Positions 16,808 through 25,866 are shown, counted from the first letter of the stretch. The stretch is 64,000 nucleotides of DNA from Candidatus Micrarchaeota archaeon CG1_02_47_40 (GCA_001871475.1 MNVE01000003.1:37837-101836), one strand, 5' to 3'. Numbers and translations: made by a program. The notes: generated from the sequence alone by a model not told the origin.

Positions 16808-16855
16808 GGTGATTTGAATGCAAAGAGGAATGGTGATTTGAATGCAAAGAGGAAT
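16808..16855 (+). repeat. Perfect 24-bp tandem duplication creating a 7-codon minigene
   Basis: GGTGATTTGAATGCAAAGAG plus GAAT is present twice in tandem. Each copy brings GGTGA and an ATG. The first ATG (16818) reads MQRGMVI then TGA, ending three bases ahead of the second ATG (16842), which starts the real gene. Confidence 0.9.
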
Positions 16856-17321
16856 TTGTATAATTTCCGAAACAGAAACGGAAGGGTATCCCATAAAGGA
16901 GGATTTTGTGATAAGCTCCCTGCGAAAACTGAAGCGGATTTTCGGCATAGCGCGCAACAACACGCTCGTGGTGGGGAGGGACAGCCTTGAGGAGTATAAA
17001 AAAAGGCGCTCAAAATTCGAGAAAACATTCGTGCAGTATGCGGCGATTGCAATAATACTGGTGCTTGCAATCGTGGTGCTGCCATTGCTTTTGGGCGCGC
17101 CGTTTTCAATCGGCTCCGTTCTCATGTCAATGGTGATAGGCGCATTGATAATTGCGTTTTCCCTGACTTCATACTTGCCCGCTATATATGCAGAAGGAGA
17201 AAAAGAGCCAAAGAAACAACCAACCATACTGACGGCAGTTGCAGCAACTCAAAAGAAATCCTCCCTTAAAAAACAAAAAACAGGCATCAACGTGTTTAAG
17301 AAAACACGTCTGAAAAAATAG
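16842..17321 (+). CDS. Small two-helix membrane protein of the HerA/VirB4 cluster
   Basis: The 159-residue protein has a cytosolic N part (about 65 residues, with FGIARNNTLVVGRDSLEEYKK). Two adjacent membrane segments follow (IAIILVLAIVVLPLLLG and GSVLMSMVIGALIIAFSLTSYL). The C-terminal tail is very Lys-rich (KKSSLKKQKTG...KKTRLKK). No family is recognised. ATG 16842 lies behind the second copy of a duplicated leader. Its tail could bind nucleic acid or membrane phosphates. Confidence 0.72.
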   Translation: MQRGICIISETETEGYPIKEDFVISSLRKLKRIFGIARNNTLVVGRDSLEEYKKRRSKFEKTFVQYAAIAIILVLAIVVLPLLLGAPFSIGSVLMSMVIGALIIAFSLTSYLPAIYAEGEKEPKKQPTILTAVAATQKKSSLKKQKTGINVFKKTRLKK

Positions 17322-17348
17322 GAATTTTTTCAAAAAACGGTGAATTGA

Positions 17349-18083
17349 TTGGTGCAGAAAAAACAGGAAGAAGCGGTTCCCCCGAAAGTGAGCGGGCTTT
17401 CCCTAGAGTGCAAAAGGCTTTCCTCCACGCGTGAAATTTTTGAATCTCTTTCTTCCTTGAGCTTTCTTGAGCTTCTCCAGGAAGAAGATGCGGTGGTTGC
17501 GATAAATGTGGAGAGCCGCGACATAAGGCGCAACCCCTACTTATTTTCCATCTGCTACTTCCGCCCCCTAAAAATAGAAATAATTTACACTTACACCGCA
17601 GGCATGAGCCCGAAAAAAAGGCGGCTTGACATTTTGCGCTACCTCCTAAACCTCCTTACCCTGACGAGCAGCCGCCATGAGATAGACATGAGGCAGGCAT
17701 ACCAGCTTCTTGAAGATGCAATCAGCGAGATGAACGAATACGTGACAAGCGACTACGACAAGCTCTATTCAGTTTACGACAACATGAAGAACGAGATAAC
17801 CACCATGCAGAAGAAGCTCGCCGAGCTTAGGGGGGCAAACGCCCTGCTCTCAAAGGAAAATTATGATTTGAAACTCGTGCGCGACGAGCTCCAGCTTAAG
17901 GTTTCGGCGGCGCAGGCAATGTCCGACGACGTGCTTGCAGCGAAGATACAGGAGTGGGTTTCCGAACACGACTCCGAGATAAACATCACCGAGTTCTCAA
18001 AAACTTTCAATGTTCCCGAAACAAGAGTGGAGCAGATGCTAAATCGGCTGGTTTCCGAAGGATACCTTTCAGCAAGGCAGTAA
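17349..18083 (+). CDS. Coiled-coil winged-helix protein of the HerA/VirB4 cluster
   Basis: The 244-residue protein has an alpha/beta N domain (residues 1-120) and a coiled coil around 135-185 (NEITTMQKKLAELRGANALLSKENYDLK). A C-terminal winged helix follows (KIQEWVSEHDSEINITEFSKTF NVPETRVEQMLNRLVSEGYL). The fold of the tail suggests DNA binding or protein-protein docking. GTG or TTG starts are possible upstream; GTG 17349 is used. It has no membrane segment, so it may act on the inner face of the complex. No named family. Confidence 0.72.
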   Translation: MVQKKQEEAVPPKVSGLSLECKRLSSTREIFESLSSLSFLELLQEEDAVVAINVESRDIRRNPYLFSICYFRPLKIEIIYTYTAGMSPKKRRLDILRYLLNLLTLTSSRHEIDMRQAYQLLEDAISEMNEYVTSDYDKLYSVYDNMKNEITTMQKKLAELRGANALLSKENYDLKLVRDELQLKVSAAQAMSDDVLAAKIQEWVSEHDSEINITEFSKTFNVPETRVEQMLNRLVSEGYLSARQ

Positions 18084-18125
18084 TAATGCCTCTAAAAATT
18101 CAGGCATTGGGGCTGGAATTGAATT

Positions 18126-20696
18126 ATGGAAGAGGATGACAAAGGGCTAAAATTCAAGATTTCAAAAAAAGCCTACGTTTTTGACATAACCCGCAGGTTC
18201 TCAAACGTGAAGCGGTTTTCAAAAGCAAAGCCGCAGGAGGGAGCGGGCTCTCCCATGCAGGCATTATCAGGTTTCCTCGGCAAGGGAGGAAAGGAAATGA
18301 AGCGCTGGGGGGCAAGGGAGGGTGCGGTGCTGCCGCAACCGGGAAAAAAAGGGAAAATGCCCTCTCAGCCCGCAAACCAGGTAGTGCGCATGGCTCTTTT
18401 TGCAGCAATTGCCGTAATCGCCGTTCTTGCACTTGTCATACTCTGGATTGGAAGCTATGGGCCGGTGTCAGGCGCACAGGCGCAGGGGCAGGCGGAATAC
18501 TCCCCCTTTCTTGAATTCGGGGTTGAAAACCAGCAGGTGCTGAATTTCGGCGATTCAAAAAACCTCTACACAATCTATTTTGAAATTCCCTTCACACAGC
18601 GCGACGTTTCAAGCGCAACAATTCGGGCAAAATATTATTCTGAAAAACTCCCATCGCAGATTTTCGTGCTCCAAACCCCGCGCCAGCAGGCTGAATCCTA
18701 TCCGGAATTTAGAAAAAGCCTTGAGAAGCAGCTTTCCGGGCGCGGGCTTTCCGTAAGCGACATCTCCATTGAGCAGCTGAAATCGCTCCCCCCTAGCACA
18801 CTTGTAATAATACCAAGCGGCTACTTTCCCCAATCCCTCCTTGAAGGGGATTTCACTTACGCGGAGCTTTTGCGCCGCCAGACGGTCATACTTTATATGG
18901 GCTTCCCGCTTGAGCAGATGCTTTCCGAAAACGGCTATCCTGTAGCGACTCCTGCAAACATCTCATCAACACTGCCATTCTCATTTTCAGGGAAGGCATC
19001 TCCTTCAACCGACGGGTTTAACCTTTTTGACCCCCTCTACAGCGCAACCTCCAAAAACCAGCAAGCAGTCTTACCGGTATGGGGCTCGGTTTCAGCAGTG
19101 AAAATGGATTCAGGCTATATTCTCTTCCTGCCCCAGACGCTTGACGGGGGCTGGAGCAGAAACGGCACAGCGGCGGCAATGGACGTTTCAAGGCTCGTTT
19201 TCGAGTCCCCCTGGCAGCCGCCCTTGTCTATTTCGGAAATTTATCTTGACACGGCAAACACCACCTCGGGGCGGATTCTGATTTTTTCAAATCCAATTTC
19301 GCGCCCCGAAGTTTTCATCCAGCTCTATGCCGAGGGCGTTTCTCCAGACTCAAAAACATATGCCCTGACAAAGCAGATTTCTGTGAAAAAGGCGCAAAAC
19401 TCCGACATATACATAAAAGGAGGCAGCGTTTTCCTCCCCACATACCTGACAGGGCAGAAAATACGCCTGACGCTTGATTTCAAGGAGCCGGCATTCTCGG
19501 AAAAAAAGCTTTTCCTCCAGACAGTGCTTGACGGACAGGCGCAAAAAAGCGAGCGCATACAGGAGGGGCTGACATCTTTACAGTCTCAGATTCCTTTTGA
19601 CTATGATTCCTCACTTCCCCCGGGAAAATACATCCTGCGCGTAGTTGACTCGGCAGGAAAAATGTATTCGCAGGCGATAGGCGAAATTGCCGATTTCCAG
19701 GTAGTGTCGCAAAGCGCGGATTTTAAGAAAGGAAATTTTCAATTTGGCTTTACCTCCCCGATTGCATCGCAAATCAACTTCACCTCCCTTCATGCAAGCG
19801 TTGACGGGAAGTTCCTTCAGGAAATCCCTGCAGGCAGCACTGCCAACTACTTCGTCCCGAACCTCGCAAGCGGGCCCCATACATTTTATTTTGAGTTTGA
19901 AGGCGGGTATGGAAAGAGCATACTGCTTGATTACCGCGTGCAGAAGCAGTTCTACGACAACCCTATTGTCGTTTTTTTGGGAATAATCACCCTGGTGTTT
20001 TTTGTTGTCGGCACATTCATGCGCAGGCCGGAGCGCGAGCTTTACTACCTTGACGTGCCTGACTTCCCCCCGATTTCCGCAATCAAAGTGCCTGTCGGGA
20101 AAGCAAGCGTGCTCTCTCTCTTTGACAAGATAAATAAGAATTACTCCTGGGAACGGATGCCCCTCTCTCTTGACGAGCTGAAAGGGGGCTTTTCCTCCCT
20201 CCGCCACAACGGAAAGCCCATCGTGGTCGGCTCCTACAACCTTGAGCGCGTTCTCTCAAAAATACAGGGGAGCAGCGGGGAAATAAAGGAGGTTTTCGGG
20301 CTTTGGGGCATGCGAAGGTGGGAGGAGGAGTCTGGAAGAAGCCTCAAAAACCTTTCAATGTTCCGCCTCATCCGCGACGTTTTCGTGAACAGGACTGTGC
20401 CATTTCTGCGCCCAAAAGAAAAAGACGGGCCTGACGCGAAGATAAAAATATCAAAAACTGATTACAACATCTATCTCTTTGAAGACGAGTCCTCTGCAGC
20501 CCGCGCCCTGTCCACCCTTGATGGGGCGCCCTCAATAATCGTATTTGAGAGAAAAAAAGAGATCTCCGATTTTTGCGACAGGCTCGTTTCAACTGATGAA
20601 ACCGCAGTGCGCCTGAAGCTTGAAATAAGCTCCGAGAGGGTGTTTCTTGTTTCACTTGAGGAGCTTGGGGCGTTTATTGATTCGAAGAAGGTTTAG
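18126..20696 (+). CDS. Large membrane protein with ectodomain, HerA/VirB4 cluster
   Basis: The 856-residue protein has a basic cytosolic N tail and a membrane helix at about 87-109 (VVRMALFAAIAVIAVLALVILWIG). An exported domain of about 500 residues, rich in beta structure, ends in a second membrane helix at about 613-632 (NPIVVFLGIITLVFFVVGTF). A cytosolic C domain of about 220 residues closes it. The exported part has a Rossmann-like segment (SLPPSTLVIIPSGYF) and Ig-like strands near the second helix. No family is recognised. It is the only cluster member with a large outside face, so it may be the surface or channel part. Confidence 0.78.
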   Translation: MEEDDKGLKFKISKKAYVFDITRRFSNVKRFSKAKPQEGAGSPMQALSGFLGKGGKEMKRWGAREGAVLPQPGKKGKMPSQPANQVVRMALFAAIAVIAVLALVILWIGSYGPVSGAQAQGQAEYSPFLEFGVENQQVLNFGDSKNLYTIYFEIPFTQRDVSSATIRAKYYSEKLPSQIFVLQTPRQQAESYPEFRKSLEKQLSGRGLSVSDISIEQLKSLPPSTLVIIPSGYFPQSLLEGDFTYAELLRRQTVILYMGFPLEQMLSENGYPVATPANISSTLPFSFSGKASPSTDGFNLFDPLYSATSKNQQAVLPVWGSVSAVKMDSGYILFLPQTLDGGWSRNGTAAAMDVSRLVFESPWQPPLSISEIYLDTANTTSGRILIFSNPISRPEVFIQLYAEGVSPDSKTYALTKQISVKKAQNSDIYIKGGSVFLPTYLTGQKIRLTLDFKEPAFSEKKLFLQTVLDGQAQKSERIQEGLTSLQSQIPFDYDSSLPPGKYILRVVDSAGKMYSQAIGEIADFQVVSQSADFKKGNFQFGFTSPIASQINFTSLHASVDGKFLQEIPAGSTANYFVPNLASGPHTFYFEFEGGYGKSILLDYRVQKQFYDNPIVVFLGIITLVFFVVGTFMRRPERELYYLDVPDFPPISAIKVPVGKASVLSLFDKINKNYSWERMPLSLDELKGGFSSLRHNGKPIVVGSYNLERVLSKIQGSSGEIKEVFGLWGMRRWEEESGRSLKNLSMFRLIRDVFVNRTVPFLRPKEKDGPDAKIKISKTDYNIYLFEDESSAARALSTLDGAPSIIVFERKKEISDFCDRLVSTDETAVRLKLEISSERVFLVSLEELGAFIDSKKV

Positions 20697-20699
20697 AAT

Positions 20700-21833
20700 T
20701 TATTTCAGCAATCCTTCATAAACCTTCAGCATCTTCTCTGCGCACTTCTCCTTTGAATAGGCAAGCGCGCTTTTCCTTGCAAATTTCCCCATCCTCCCCC
20801 CATCTTCAATCGCCATCAGGATTTTTTCCGCGCAATCCTCCCCATCATGAAAGCAGTATCCGCTCTTTCCCTCACTTATGAATTCTGCAGTCGCTGATTT
20901 TTTCGGCGCGCACACAGGCACTCCGCAGGAAAGCGCTTCAAGCGCAGTCATTCCCTGCGTCTCAAACAGGGAGGGAAGCACGAATACGTCAGCAGCGCAA
21001 TAAAAGCTCCTCAATTCCCCTTCCGGCACGAAGCCGGTGAAAAGGAACATCCCCTCAAGATTGCTTTTTTTCACAATCCCCTCATAATACTCAAGCGCCG
21101 GCCCCCTTCCCGCAACCACGAACACGCTGTCCGGCAGCTCGCTTCTTATTATTCCTGCCGCCTCAATAAGCACATCAAGGCTTTTTTCCTTTGCAACTCT
21201 TCCAAGGTAAAGTATGACCCTTTTCCCGGAAATTCCAAGCCTCTTTTTCACCGCCTCCCCCTCTTTTTTTGAATGGGAAAACTTTTCCACATCCACGCCG
21301 CTTGGGACAATCACGCTCTCTATTCCGTGCTCTGCAAGTATCCTCCGCGTGCTCTCACTCGGGCAGGTCACCTCATCAAAACAATTGTAATACGCCTGCA
21401 GGTATTTCCAAATCAGTCTGCCTCCCACTCCCTGCGCGGTTTCCCCCCAGCCCAAATAATGCGTTGCACCGGTCACAAGCGTGTGAAACGTAGCAACCGA
21501 GGGCACACGGAGAAATTTCGAAGTCTGTACAGCCGCCAGCCCCATCGTGGCAACCGCGTGCGAGTGCACGAGCCCAATCCCAAGCTTTCTTGCCTTTAGC
21601 GGGGCAAAAAAAGGGAAAAGCGCCACCTTGTAATCAGGGTAAGGGGCGAATTTTGCAGAAGTGTAATAAAACACATTCCTGTCCCGGTTTTCAATCCTGT
21701 CGCACTCGCTTCCCGAAGAAAAAACATACACCTTATTTTTTTTTCCCTCCAGAAATTCGCACATGGAGAGTATTGACGTGACAACTCCGTCTTTATTTGG
21801 AAGGTAAGTATCTGTAAAAAATGCAATTTTCAT
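20700..21833 (-). CDS. Glycosyltransferase family 4 (GT-B)
   Basis: The product starts KIAFFTDTYLPNKDGVVTSI, the N-terminal strand and Gly-rich loop of GT4 enzymes. It has LVHSHAVATMGLA and, in the C-terminal half, the nucleotide-sugar site VILYLGRVAKEKSLDVLIEA with the E-x7-E motif at ETQGMTALEALSCGVPV. About 377 residues is normal. ATG 21833 is chosen; the TTG at 21848 is less likely. It likely adds a hexose to a lipid or glycan at the inner face of the membrane; relatives make phosphatidyl-inositol mannosides or diglycosyl lipids. It lies directly behind the DUF2070-like gene and is probably in its operon. Confidence 0.88.
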   Translation of the reverse strand: MKIAFFTDTYLPNKDGVVTSILSMCEFLEGKKNKVYVFSSGSECDRIENRDRNVFYYTSAKFAPYPDYKVALFPFFAPLKARKLGIGLVHSHAVATMGLAAVQTSKFLRVPSVATFHTLVTGATHYLGWGETAQGVGGRLIWKYLQAYYNCFDEVTCPSESTRRILAEHGIESVIVPSGVDVEKFSHSKKEGEAVKKRLGISGKRVILYLGRVAKEKSLDVLIEAAGIIRSELPDSVFVVAGRGPALEYYEGIVKKSNLEGMFLFTGFVPEGELRSFYCAADVFVLPSLFETQGMTALEALSCGVPVCAPKKSATAEFISEGKSGYCFHDGEDCAEKILMAIEDGGRMGKFARKSALAYSKEKCAEKMLKVYEGLLK

Positions 21834-21854
21834 TTTTCTCAATTCCAAACGGTC

Positions 21855-23645
21855 CTACTTTATTTTAGTCAGCCCCCAAAGAATCGCAACAACAGTGCCT
21901 ATCAGTATAGTGGGTGCCGCAATCCTCGCAATCGCAACCACCGAGCTTATCGTTGCGACCATTTCTATTGACTGCCTTGAGCCGAACACCTCAATCTTCA
22001 TCCTTCCAAGAGCAGAGCCGGCTTTCACCTCCTCAAGATTGGCATAAGCGCTTAAGAGGCACTCCAAAACCGCATCAGCAGTCTTTGCGCCCCCCCGCTT
22101 CCCTATGGGGTTTAGCACCCCCTGCACGTTGTTTATCTCGTGCGTGTCAGTTGTGAATACCTCGCATCCTATCTTCTGTCCCTTTCCCCTGCCCCACTTC
22201 TGCACGGTTTCAATAAGCTCGCTTCTGAATTCTGGTGTCACCCCGTTTGAGTCAATCACAACATATGCAAACAATTTTCCAACATCAAAGAGCGCCACTT
22301 TTATCCCGTTCCCTCCGATTGCAGGCTCTCCGACTGGGTTTTTTCTTCCGATTCCAAGCCGCATTTTTTTCATATCTGCCTTTTTTGAAAGCGCGTCAAG
22401 CAGCGCATCTTCCATCTCAAATGCAATTGGCGAGCCGGGCTCCACAGAAGCAATATCCCCTGTTTCCGAGTTGTGCTCATCCACAACGATTGCAGTTTTA
22501 GCATATCTGCCTGCAACGTTCATAAGCGAGCGCCCGATGGCAAAATTCACATCCTCCGTGGTTTTCGGCGCCCGCGTGAAAGAGGCAAACGCGCAATCAT
22601 TCACCAGGAGGCAGAGCGCGCCCGAGTCTCCGCTTTTCCCTTCCAAAATCGCCCCCTTGGCAGGCGAGAATTTCATCTTCTTTCTTTCAAATTCATACGC
22701 CTGCATTATTTTTTCCGCTTCAGTGCCAGCAACCGGGTTAAAATCATGCGTGCAGGTGCCATGGAACACAAACACTTCCCCTCCTTCTTGTTTTCCTATC
22801 CTCTGCGCAAGAATTTTCGGGAATTCGCTCCCGCCCAGATTTCCAAACGGACCAAAGTGCACGTAAGGCACTATGAATGTGGTTTTCTGCCGCTTCCCCT
22901 CAAAGCAGAGCACCCCAAGCAGCGTTTCAACCTCCTCTCCCATCTCTTCAAACGTCTCTTCCAAATCCTTTTCCCGGTTCAGCCACTGCGCGGCAAACAT
23001 ACTGATGGCATCAGTGCTTTTCACCCCGATGTTTCTTTTCATCGGCGCGTTTATGAGAAAGAAAAGCATGTACAGCCCGACAAGGAAGAGAAATGAGGCA
23101 AAATACATCTTCAGTATTGCAAGCAGCCAGTCCTGCTCAATTTCAATCTGCCTGCTTGCAAGGAGAAATGCTGCGTTGTAGCATAGCTGCAGCAATGAAA
23201 ATAAGAAAGCGGTTTTTCCCAATCCAAACACTGTCCCCACGATGAAAAACCACGTGACGAACGCAAGCCCAAACCCAACGAACACCACCTCGTTTCCAAG
23301 GGGCATTCCCGCCCGCTCAAGCAATGCGCCTGCAATGTAAAAACTCCCATATACTGCCGCCGCGACAAGGGAGAGGAAAATCACCCTTCGCAGCACAATC
23401 TCCCGCCTTACTATGTAAAAAGTGATTGCCGAGAGGAGAGCAGGCACGGTTATTAGGAAAATTCCGGTTGCCATGCCCTCAACCGCAGAGGAGAATCCTA
23501 CCTCTCCCTTCCTTATGGAAATTATTGCTATCCCGAAAATCATACCTACAAGCGCAAGGTAAAGCCACAGCACCCTTGCCCTTGGCAGGCTCATGAAATA
23601 CTTCGTGAGGTTTACGGCGCGTTCAGCAGAACCCATCAATTTCAT
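21855..23645 (-). CDS. DUF2070-like archaeal membrane protein
   Basis: It has six or seven membrane segments in the first 215 residues. A large soluble domain with conserved His/Asp motifs follows (VPYVHFGPFGNLGG; FHGTCTHDFNP; VVDEHNSETGD; TTDTHEINN). A last membrane helix closes the protein (PTILIGTVVAILWGL). Length (596) and arrangement fit the archaeal DUF2070 family, whose function is unknown. The HxG/HN/DxH residues suggest a metal site. Divergent from nmd3, with TATA-like boxes at about 23655 and 23670. Confidence 0.68.
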   Translation of the reverse strand: MKLMGSAERAVNLTKYFMSLPRARVLWLYLALVGMIFGIAIISIRKGEVGFSSAVEGMATGIFLITVPALLSAITFYIVRREIVLRRVIFLSLVAAAVYGSFYIAGALLERAGMPLGNEVVFVGFGLAFVTWFFIVGTVFGLGKTAFLFSLLQLCYNAAFLLASRQIEIEQDWLLAILKMYFASFLFLVGLYMLFFLINAPMKRNIGVKSTDAISMFAAQWLNREKDLEETFEEMGEEVETLLGVLCFEGKRQKTTFIVPYVHFGPFGNLGGSEFPKILAQRIGKQEGGEVFVFHGTCTHDFNPVAGTEAEKIMQAYEFERKKMKFSPAKGAILEGKSGDSGALCLLVNDCAFASFTRAPKTTEDVNFAIGRSLMNVAGRYAKTAIVVDEHNSETGDIASVEPGSPIAFEMEDALLDALSKKADMKKMRLGIGRKNPVGEPAIGGNGIKVALFDVGKLFAYVVIDSNGVTPEFRSELIETVQKWGRGKGQKIGCEVFTTDTHEINNVQGVLNPIGKRGGAKTADAVLECLLSAYANLEEVKAGSALGRMKIEVFGSRQSIEMVATISSVVAIARIAAPTILIGTVVAILWGLTKIK

Positions 23646-23705
23646 CTCCTAACCGTTATAATCTCGTATATCTTTATAAAAACCCCCCCTCCCCAATAAC
23701 CTCCT

Positions 23706-24329
23706 ATGGAAAAAATCTGCCCAAGATGCGGCATTTCCTCAAAAACCGCCCCCTTCGCAGGCAATTTCTGCGAGAACTGCTACCCGCTTAGCGTGCGCAT
23801 CCCAATGGCGGTTAACGTTTTACAGTGCAAAAAGTGCCGCCATATAAAATATGCGGGCTGGTCAGCGCCAACGCCAGAAAACCTAACCCATATCATTCTC
23901 AAGCAGAGCAAGGGAAAGGTTGCATCCGCCCGCTTTGACAAGAAGAACTCCCTGCTTGCAGTTGAAATGGATTCCGCGCACGGCACTTTCATAAAATCAT
24001 TTCCCGTGGAAATAATTTATTCTCCCTCCCTCTGCGACACCTGCTCAAAATCCGCAGGCAGCTACTCGGAAGCGATAATACAGCTTAGGGGGAACAAGGA
24101 GAAGATAGAAAAATACATTGACAAGCTCCAGTCAAGGATTCGCAGGAAAACCTTCATTTCCCGCACCGTTTCCCTTTCTGAGGGAATTGACTTTTACGTC
24201 GGGGATAAGATAGAGGCGCTGCGGGCGCTGCAGAACTTTGATTTGGAATATCTGCGCACGGAAAAGCTGGTGGGGCAGAGAAAAGACGGGAGAAGGATTT
24301 ACCGCTCAACTTTTCGGGTGCGGTTCTAA
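23706..24329 (+). CDS. NMD3-like ribosome biogenesis protein
   Basis: The N-terminal part has the paired zinc motifs of NMD3: CPRCG...CENC (residues 5-26) and CKKCRH, with a further CDTC near residue 117. An OB-like region (RTVSLSEGIDFYVGDKIEAL) follows. In eukaryotes NMD3 escorts the large subunit; archaeal forms of about 200-350 residues probably help late 50S maturation. The first 207 residues match the compact archaeal version. A TATA-like TCTTTATAAAA lies about 27-36 bases before ATG 23706. Confidence 0.85.
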   Translation: MEKICPRCGISSKTAPFAGNFCENCYPLSVRIPMAVNVLQCKKCRHIKYAGWSAPTPENLTHIILKQSKGKVASARFDKKNSLLAVEMDSAHGTFIKSFPVEIIYSPSLCDTCSKSAGSYSEAIIQLRGNKEKIEKYIDKLQSRIRRKTFISRTVSLSEGIDFYVGDKIEALRALQNFDLEYLRTEKLVGQRKDGRRIYRSTFRVRF

Positions 24330-24616
24330 ATTTTCACTAATCCTCTTTTCTTAAGCTCTTCCGCCCCCTGCGGGTTCCAAAGCCAGCTAACCGTCTTATC
24401 AGCTTCAACATGTATTTTTCCGGAATATTCCAGATAATCAAGTATGGTGACAAAAGTCGTCCACATGACTTTTTTCTTTAAGTTTTTCCATATTTCCGTT
24501 ATGGTTTTTGAGCTCCTGCTCCTGAAAAGCTCCTTTTCCATCATGAGTATGGTGTCAAGCCTGGGATACCTGTCAAGGTTTTTCGGCTTAAATTCAGTTA
24601 GAGTTGTAGCCCCCAT
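24326..24616 (-). CDS. Small winged-helix-like protein
   Basis: The 96-residue protein appears to be a single winged helix: KTITEIWKNLKKKVMWTTFVTILDYLEYSGKIHVEADKTVSWLW, where helix-turn-helix is followed by a beta wing. It may be a transcription regulator. Its 3' end overlaps the convergent nmd3 stop by four bases. The 100 bases upstream hold two palindromes and two hairpins that could be its operator and leader. Function unknown. Confidence 0.65.
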   Translation of the reverse strand: MGATTLTEFKPKNLDRYPRLDTILMMEKELFRSRSSKTITEIWKNLKKKVMWTTFVTILDYLEYSGKIHVEADKTVSWLWNPQGAEELKKRGLVKI

Positions 24617-24617
24617 A

Positions 24618-24708
24618 TTTATCCCTTTGCCCTTCGGGCAAATCTAAAAAACCTAAAGGTTTTTTATCAATTGATGTATTTATCAAATGATAAATTTATA
24701 ATGCTTTT
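24618..24708 (-). promoter_or_regulatory. Leader with hairpins and AT palindromes
   Basis: TTTGCCC-TTC-GGGCAAA (24626-24642) and AAAACC-TAAA-GGTTTT (about 24649-24664) form two hairpins ahead of the winged-helix gene. Beyond these, ATCAATTGAT and TTTATCAAATGATAAA (about 24667-24697) are AT-rich palindromes next to TTTATAA. The arrangement suggests a promoter with operator sites, the hairpins lying in the leader; the AAAACC hairpin may also end the upstream gene. Confidence 0.5.
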
Positions 24709-24715
24709 CTTTTTG

Positions 24716-25696
24716 TCAAGATTGGCTTTTCCTTTTGTTCCCTCCAATCCAGCCAATCCCCTCAACAATGCCAACCGAATCAACCAGTATCATCACAAAC
24801 CTTGTCATCAGCGTGAAAGCAATCGCCTGCGGCAAGCCTATTCCAAACTGCATCAAGACAAACGCAGCCCCTGCCTCGCTAACACCTGCCCCGGCAATCG
24901 TGGGAAGGGGCATGAACTGCAAAAGGGTTATGATTGGCTGCACAAAACCCCAGAATATTATTGGGGCAAACGCAATTTCCGGCTTTACCCCCAGGCTCAT
25001 GGCAATGAACCACCACTCAATCGCCTTGAAAATCCAGGTAATGAATATGAGCACGAGTATGTGCGGTGTCAGCGCCGATATAGCATGCGAGTTCTCCTGC
25101 ATCTTACCTATCATTTCCAGCGCTTTTCCCCCGAATGGCAGTCTCTCCGCGAAAGAAATCATTCCTAAAAACCTCTGCGAGAAAAGCAGGAGCGCCATAA
25201 AGGCAACCATTCCAAAAAGGCCAAGCAACCCCAGCACGATTCCCGCCCCGGCATTCTCCCCTGCCCCCACAATCACAAATGAAAATAAATACCAGGCGCC
25301 TATTCCGCCTGCAACCAGCTTGTAAATGAAATCAAACATCTGCGGGCCCAATATGGAAACAAGCGCCTCCCCGCTTTTCACTTTATGATTTTTTGCCAGC
25401 ACAGCCGCAGTTGCAAAATACCCGCTTCGCGCAGGCGTGAAATCCGATGCGAGCATGCCTGAAAAATGCGAGGTAAGTATCTTTTTGTACTCAAGCTTCG
25501 TTCCCAAATACTCAAGAATCATCTGTATTCTGTAAGCCATCACCGCATTAATTGCAAAATAAAAAACAAGCGCAACCGCAAAATAAGCAAGATTTGCCCC
25601 TGCAATCACTTCCGCTACCTTTCCGACATCCGCAAAGCTGACAACCGCAGCAAGCACTATCAAGGAAAAAACTATCTGCAGAATGGTTCTTTTCAT
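24716..25696 (-). CDS. LPG-synthase-like membrane protein (UPF0104 type)
   Basis: The 326-residue, roughly eight-helix membrane protein has SHFSGMLASDFTPARSGYFATAAVLAK and, later, PLPTIAGAGVSEAGAAFVL, the two signature regions of the lysylphosphatidylglycerol-synthase membrane domain family (UPF0104). The archaeal members are flippase-like and often sit with glycosylation genes. The start ATG 25696 (MKRTILQIV) is chosen because the longer frame would run into the tRNA-His gene. Confidence 0.78.
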   Translation of the reverse strand: MKRTILQIVFSLIVLAAVVSFADVGKVAEVIAGANLAYFAVALVFYFAINAVMAYRIQMILEYLGTKLEYKKILTSHFSGMLASDFTPARSGYFATAAVLAKNHKVKSGEALVSILGPQMFDFIYKLVAGGIGAWYLFSFVIVGAGENAGAGIVLGLLGLFGMVAFMALLLFSQRFLGMISFAERLPFGGKALEMIGKMQENSHAISALTPHILVLIFITWIFKAIEWWFIAMSLGVKPEIAFAPIIFWGFVQPIITLLQFMPLPTIAGAGVSEAGAAFVLMQFGIGLPQAIAFTLMTRFVMILVDSVGIVEGIGWIGGNKRKSQS

Positions 25697-25722
25697 TTTC
25701 TGTCCTCGTGGAGTATTAAAAG

Positions 25723-25866
25723 GGCCACAGCCGAGATTCTCATTTTCATACCCCATTCTTTCTCTTGGGGGGTGAAGACCTTAGGGGGGTGAAACCCCCA
25801 TATGGTTTTGAACTCGGGCTAAGGGCTCCACAGGCCCCTGTGCTACCAGGCTACACCACCGTGGCC
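25723..25866 (-). tRNA. tRNA-His(GTG) with about 70-base intron in the T loop
   Basis: On the minus strand, G-1 (25866) faces C73 (25723), the archaeal tRNA-His identity pair. Acceptor GCCACGG pairs with CTGTGGC, anticodon stem GGGGC/GCCCT-type with loop CTGTGGA (GTG), and T stem CCGAG/CTCGG. After TTC (25810-25812) about 70 bases intervene before GAAT (25736-25739). Removing 25740-25809 yields the perfect loop TTCGAAT and a normal 74-base tRNA. The insert has CCCCCC runs and GGGGG, allowing strong internal pairing. TTCA can pair with TGAG at the intron end. Confidence 0.88.

Noticed and set aside
25697-25756. N-terminal extension of the LPG-synthase-like gene
   Set aside because: It reads into the tRNA-His 3' part; ATG 25696 gives a normal membrane protein start.
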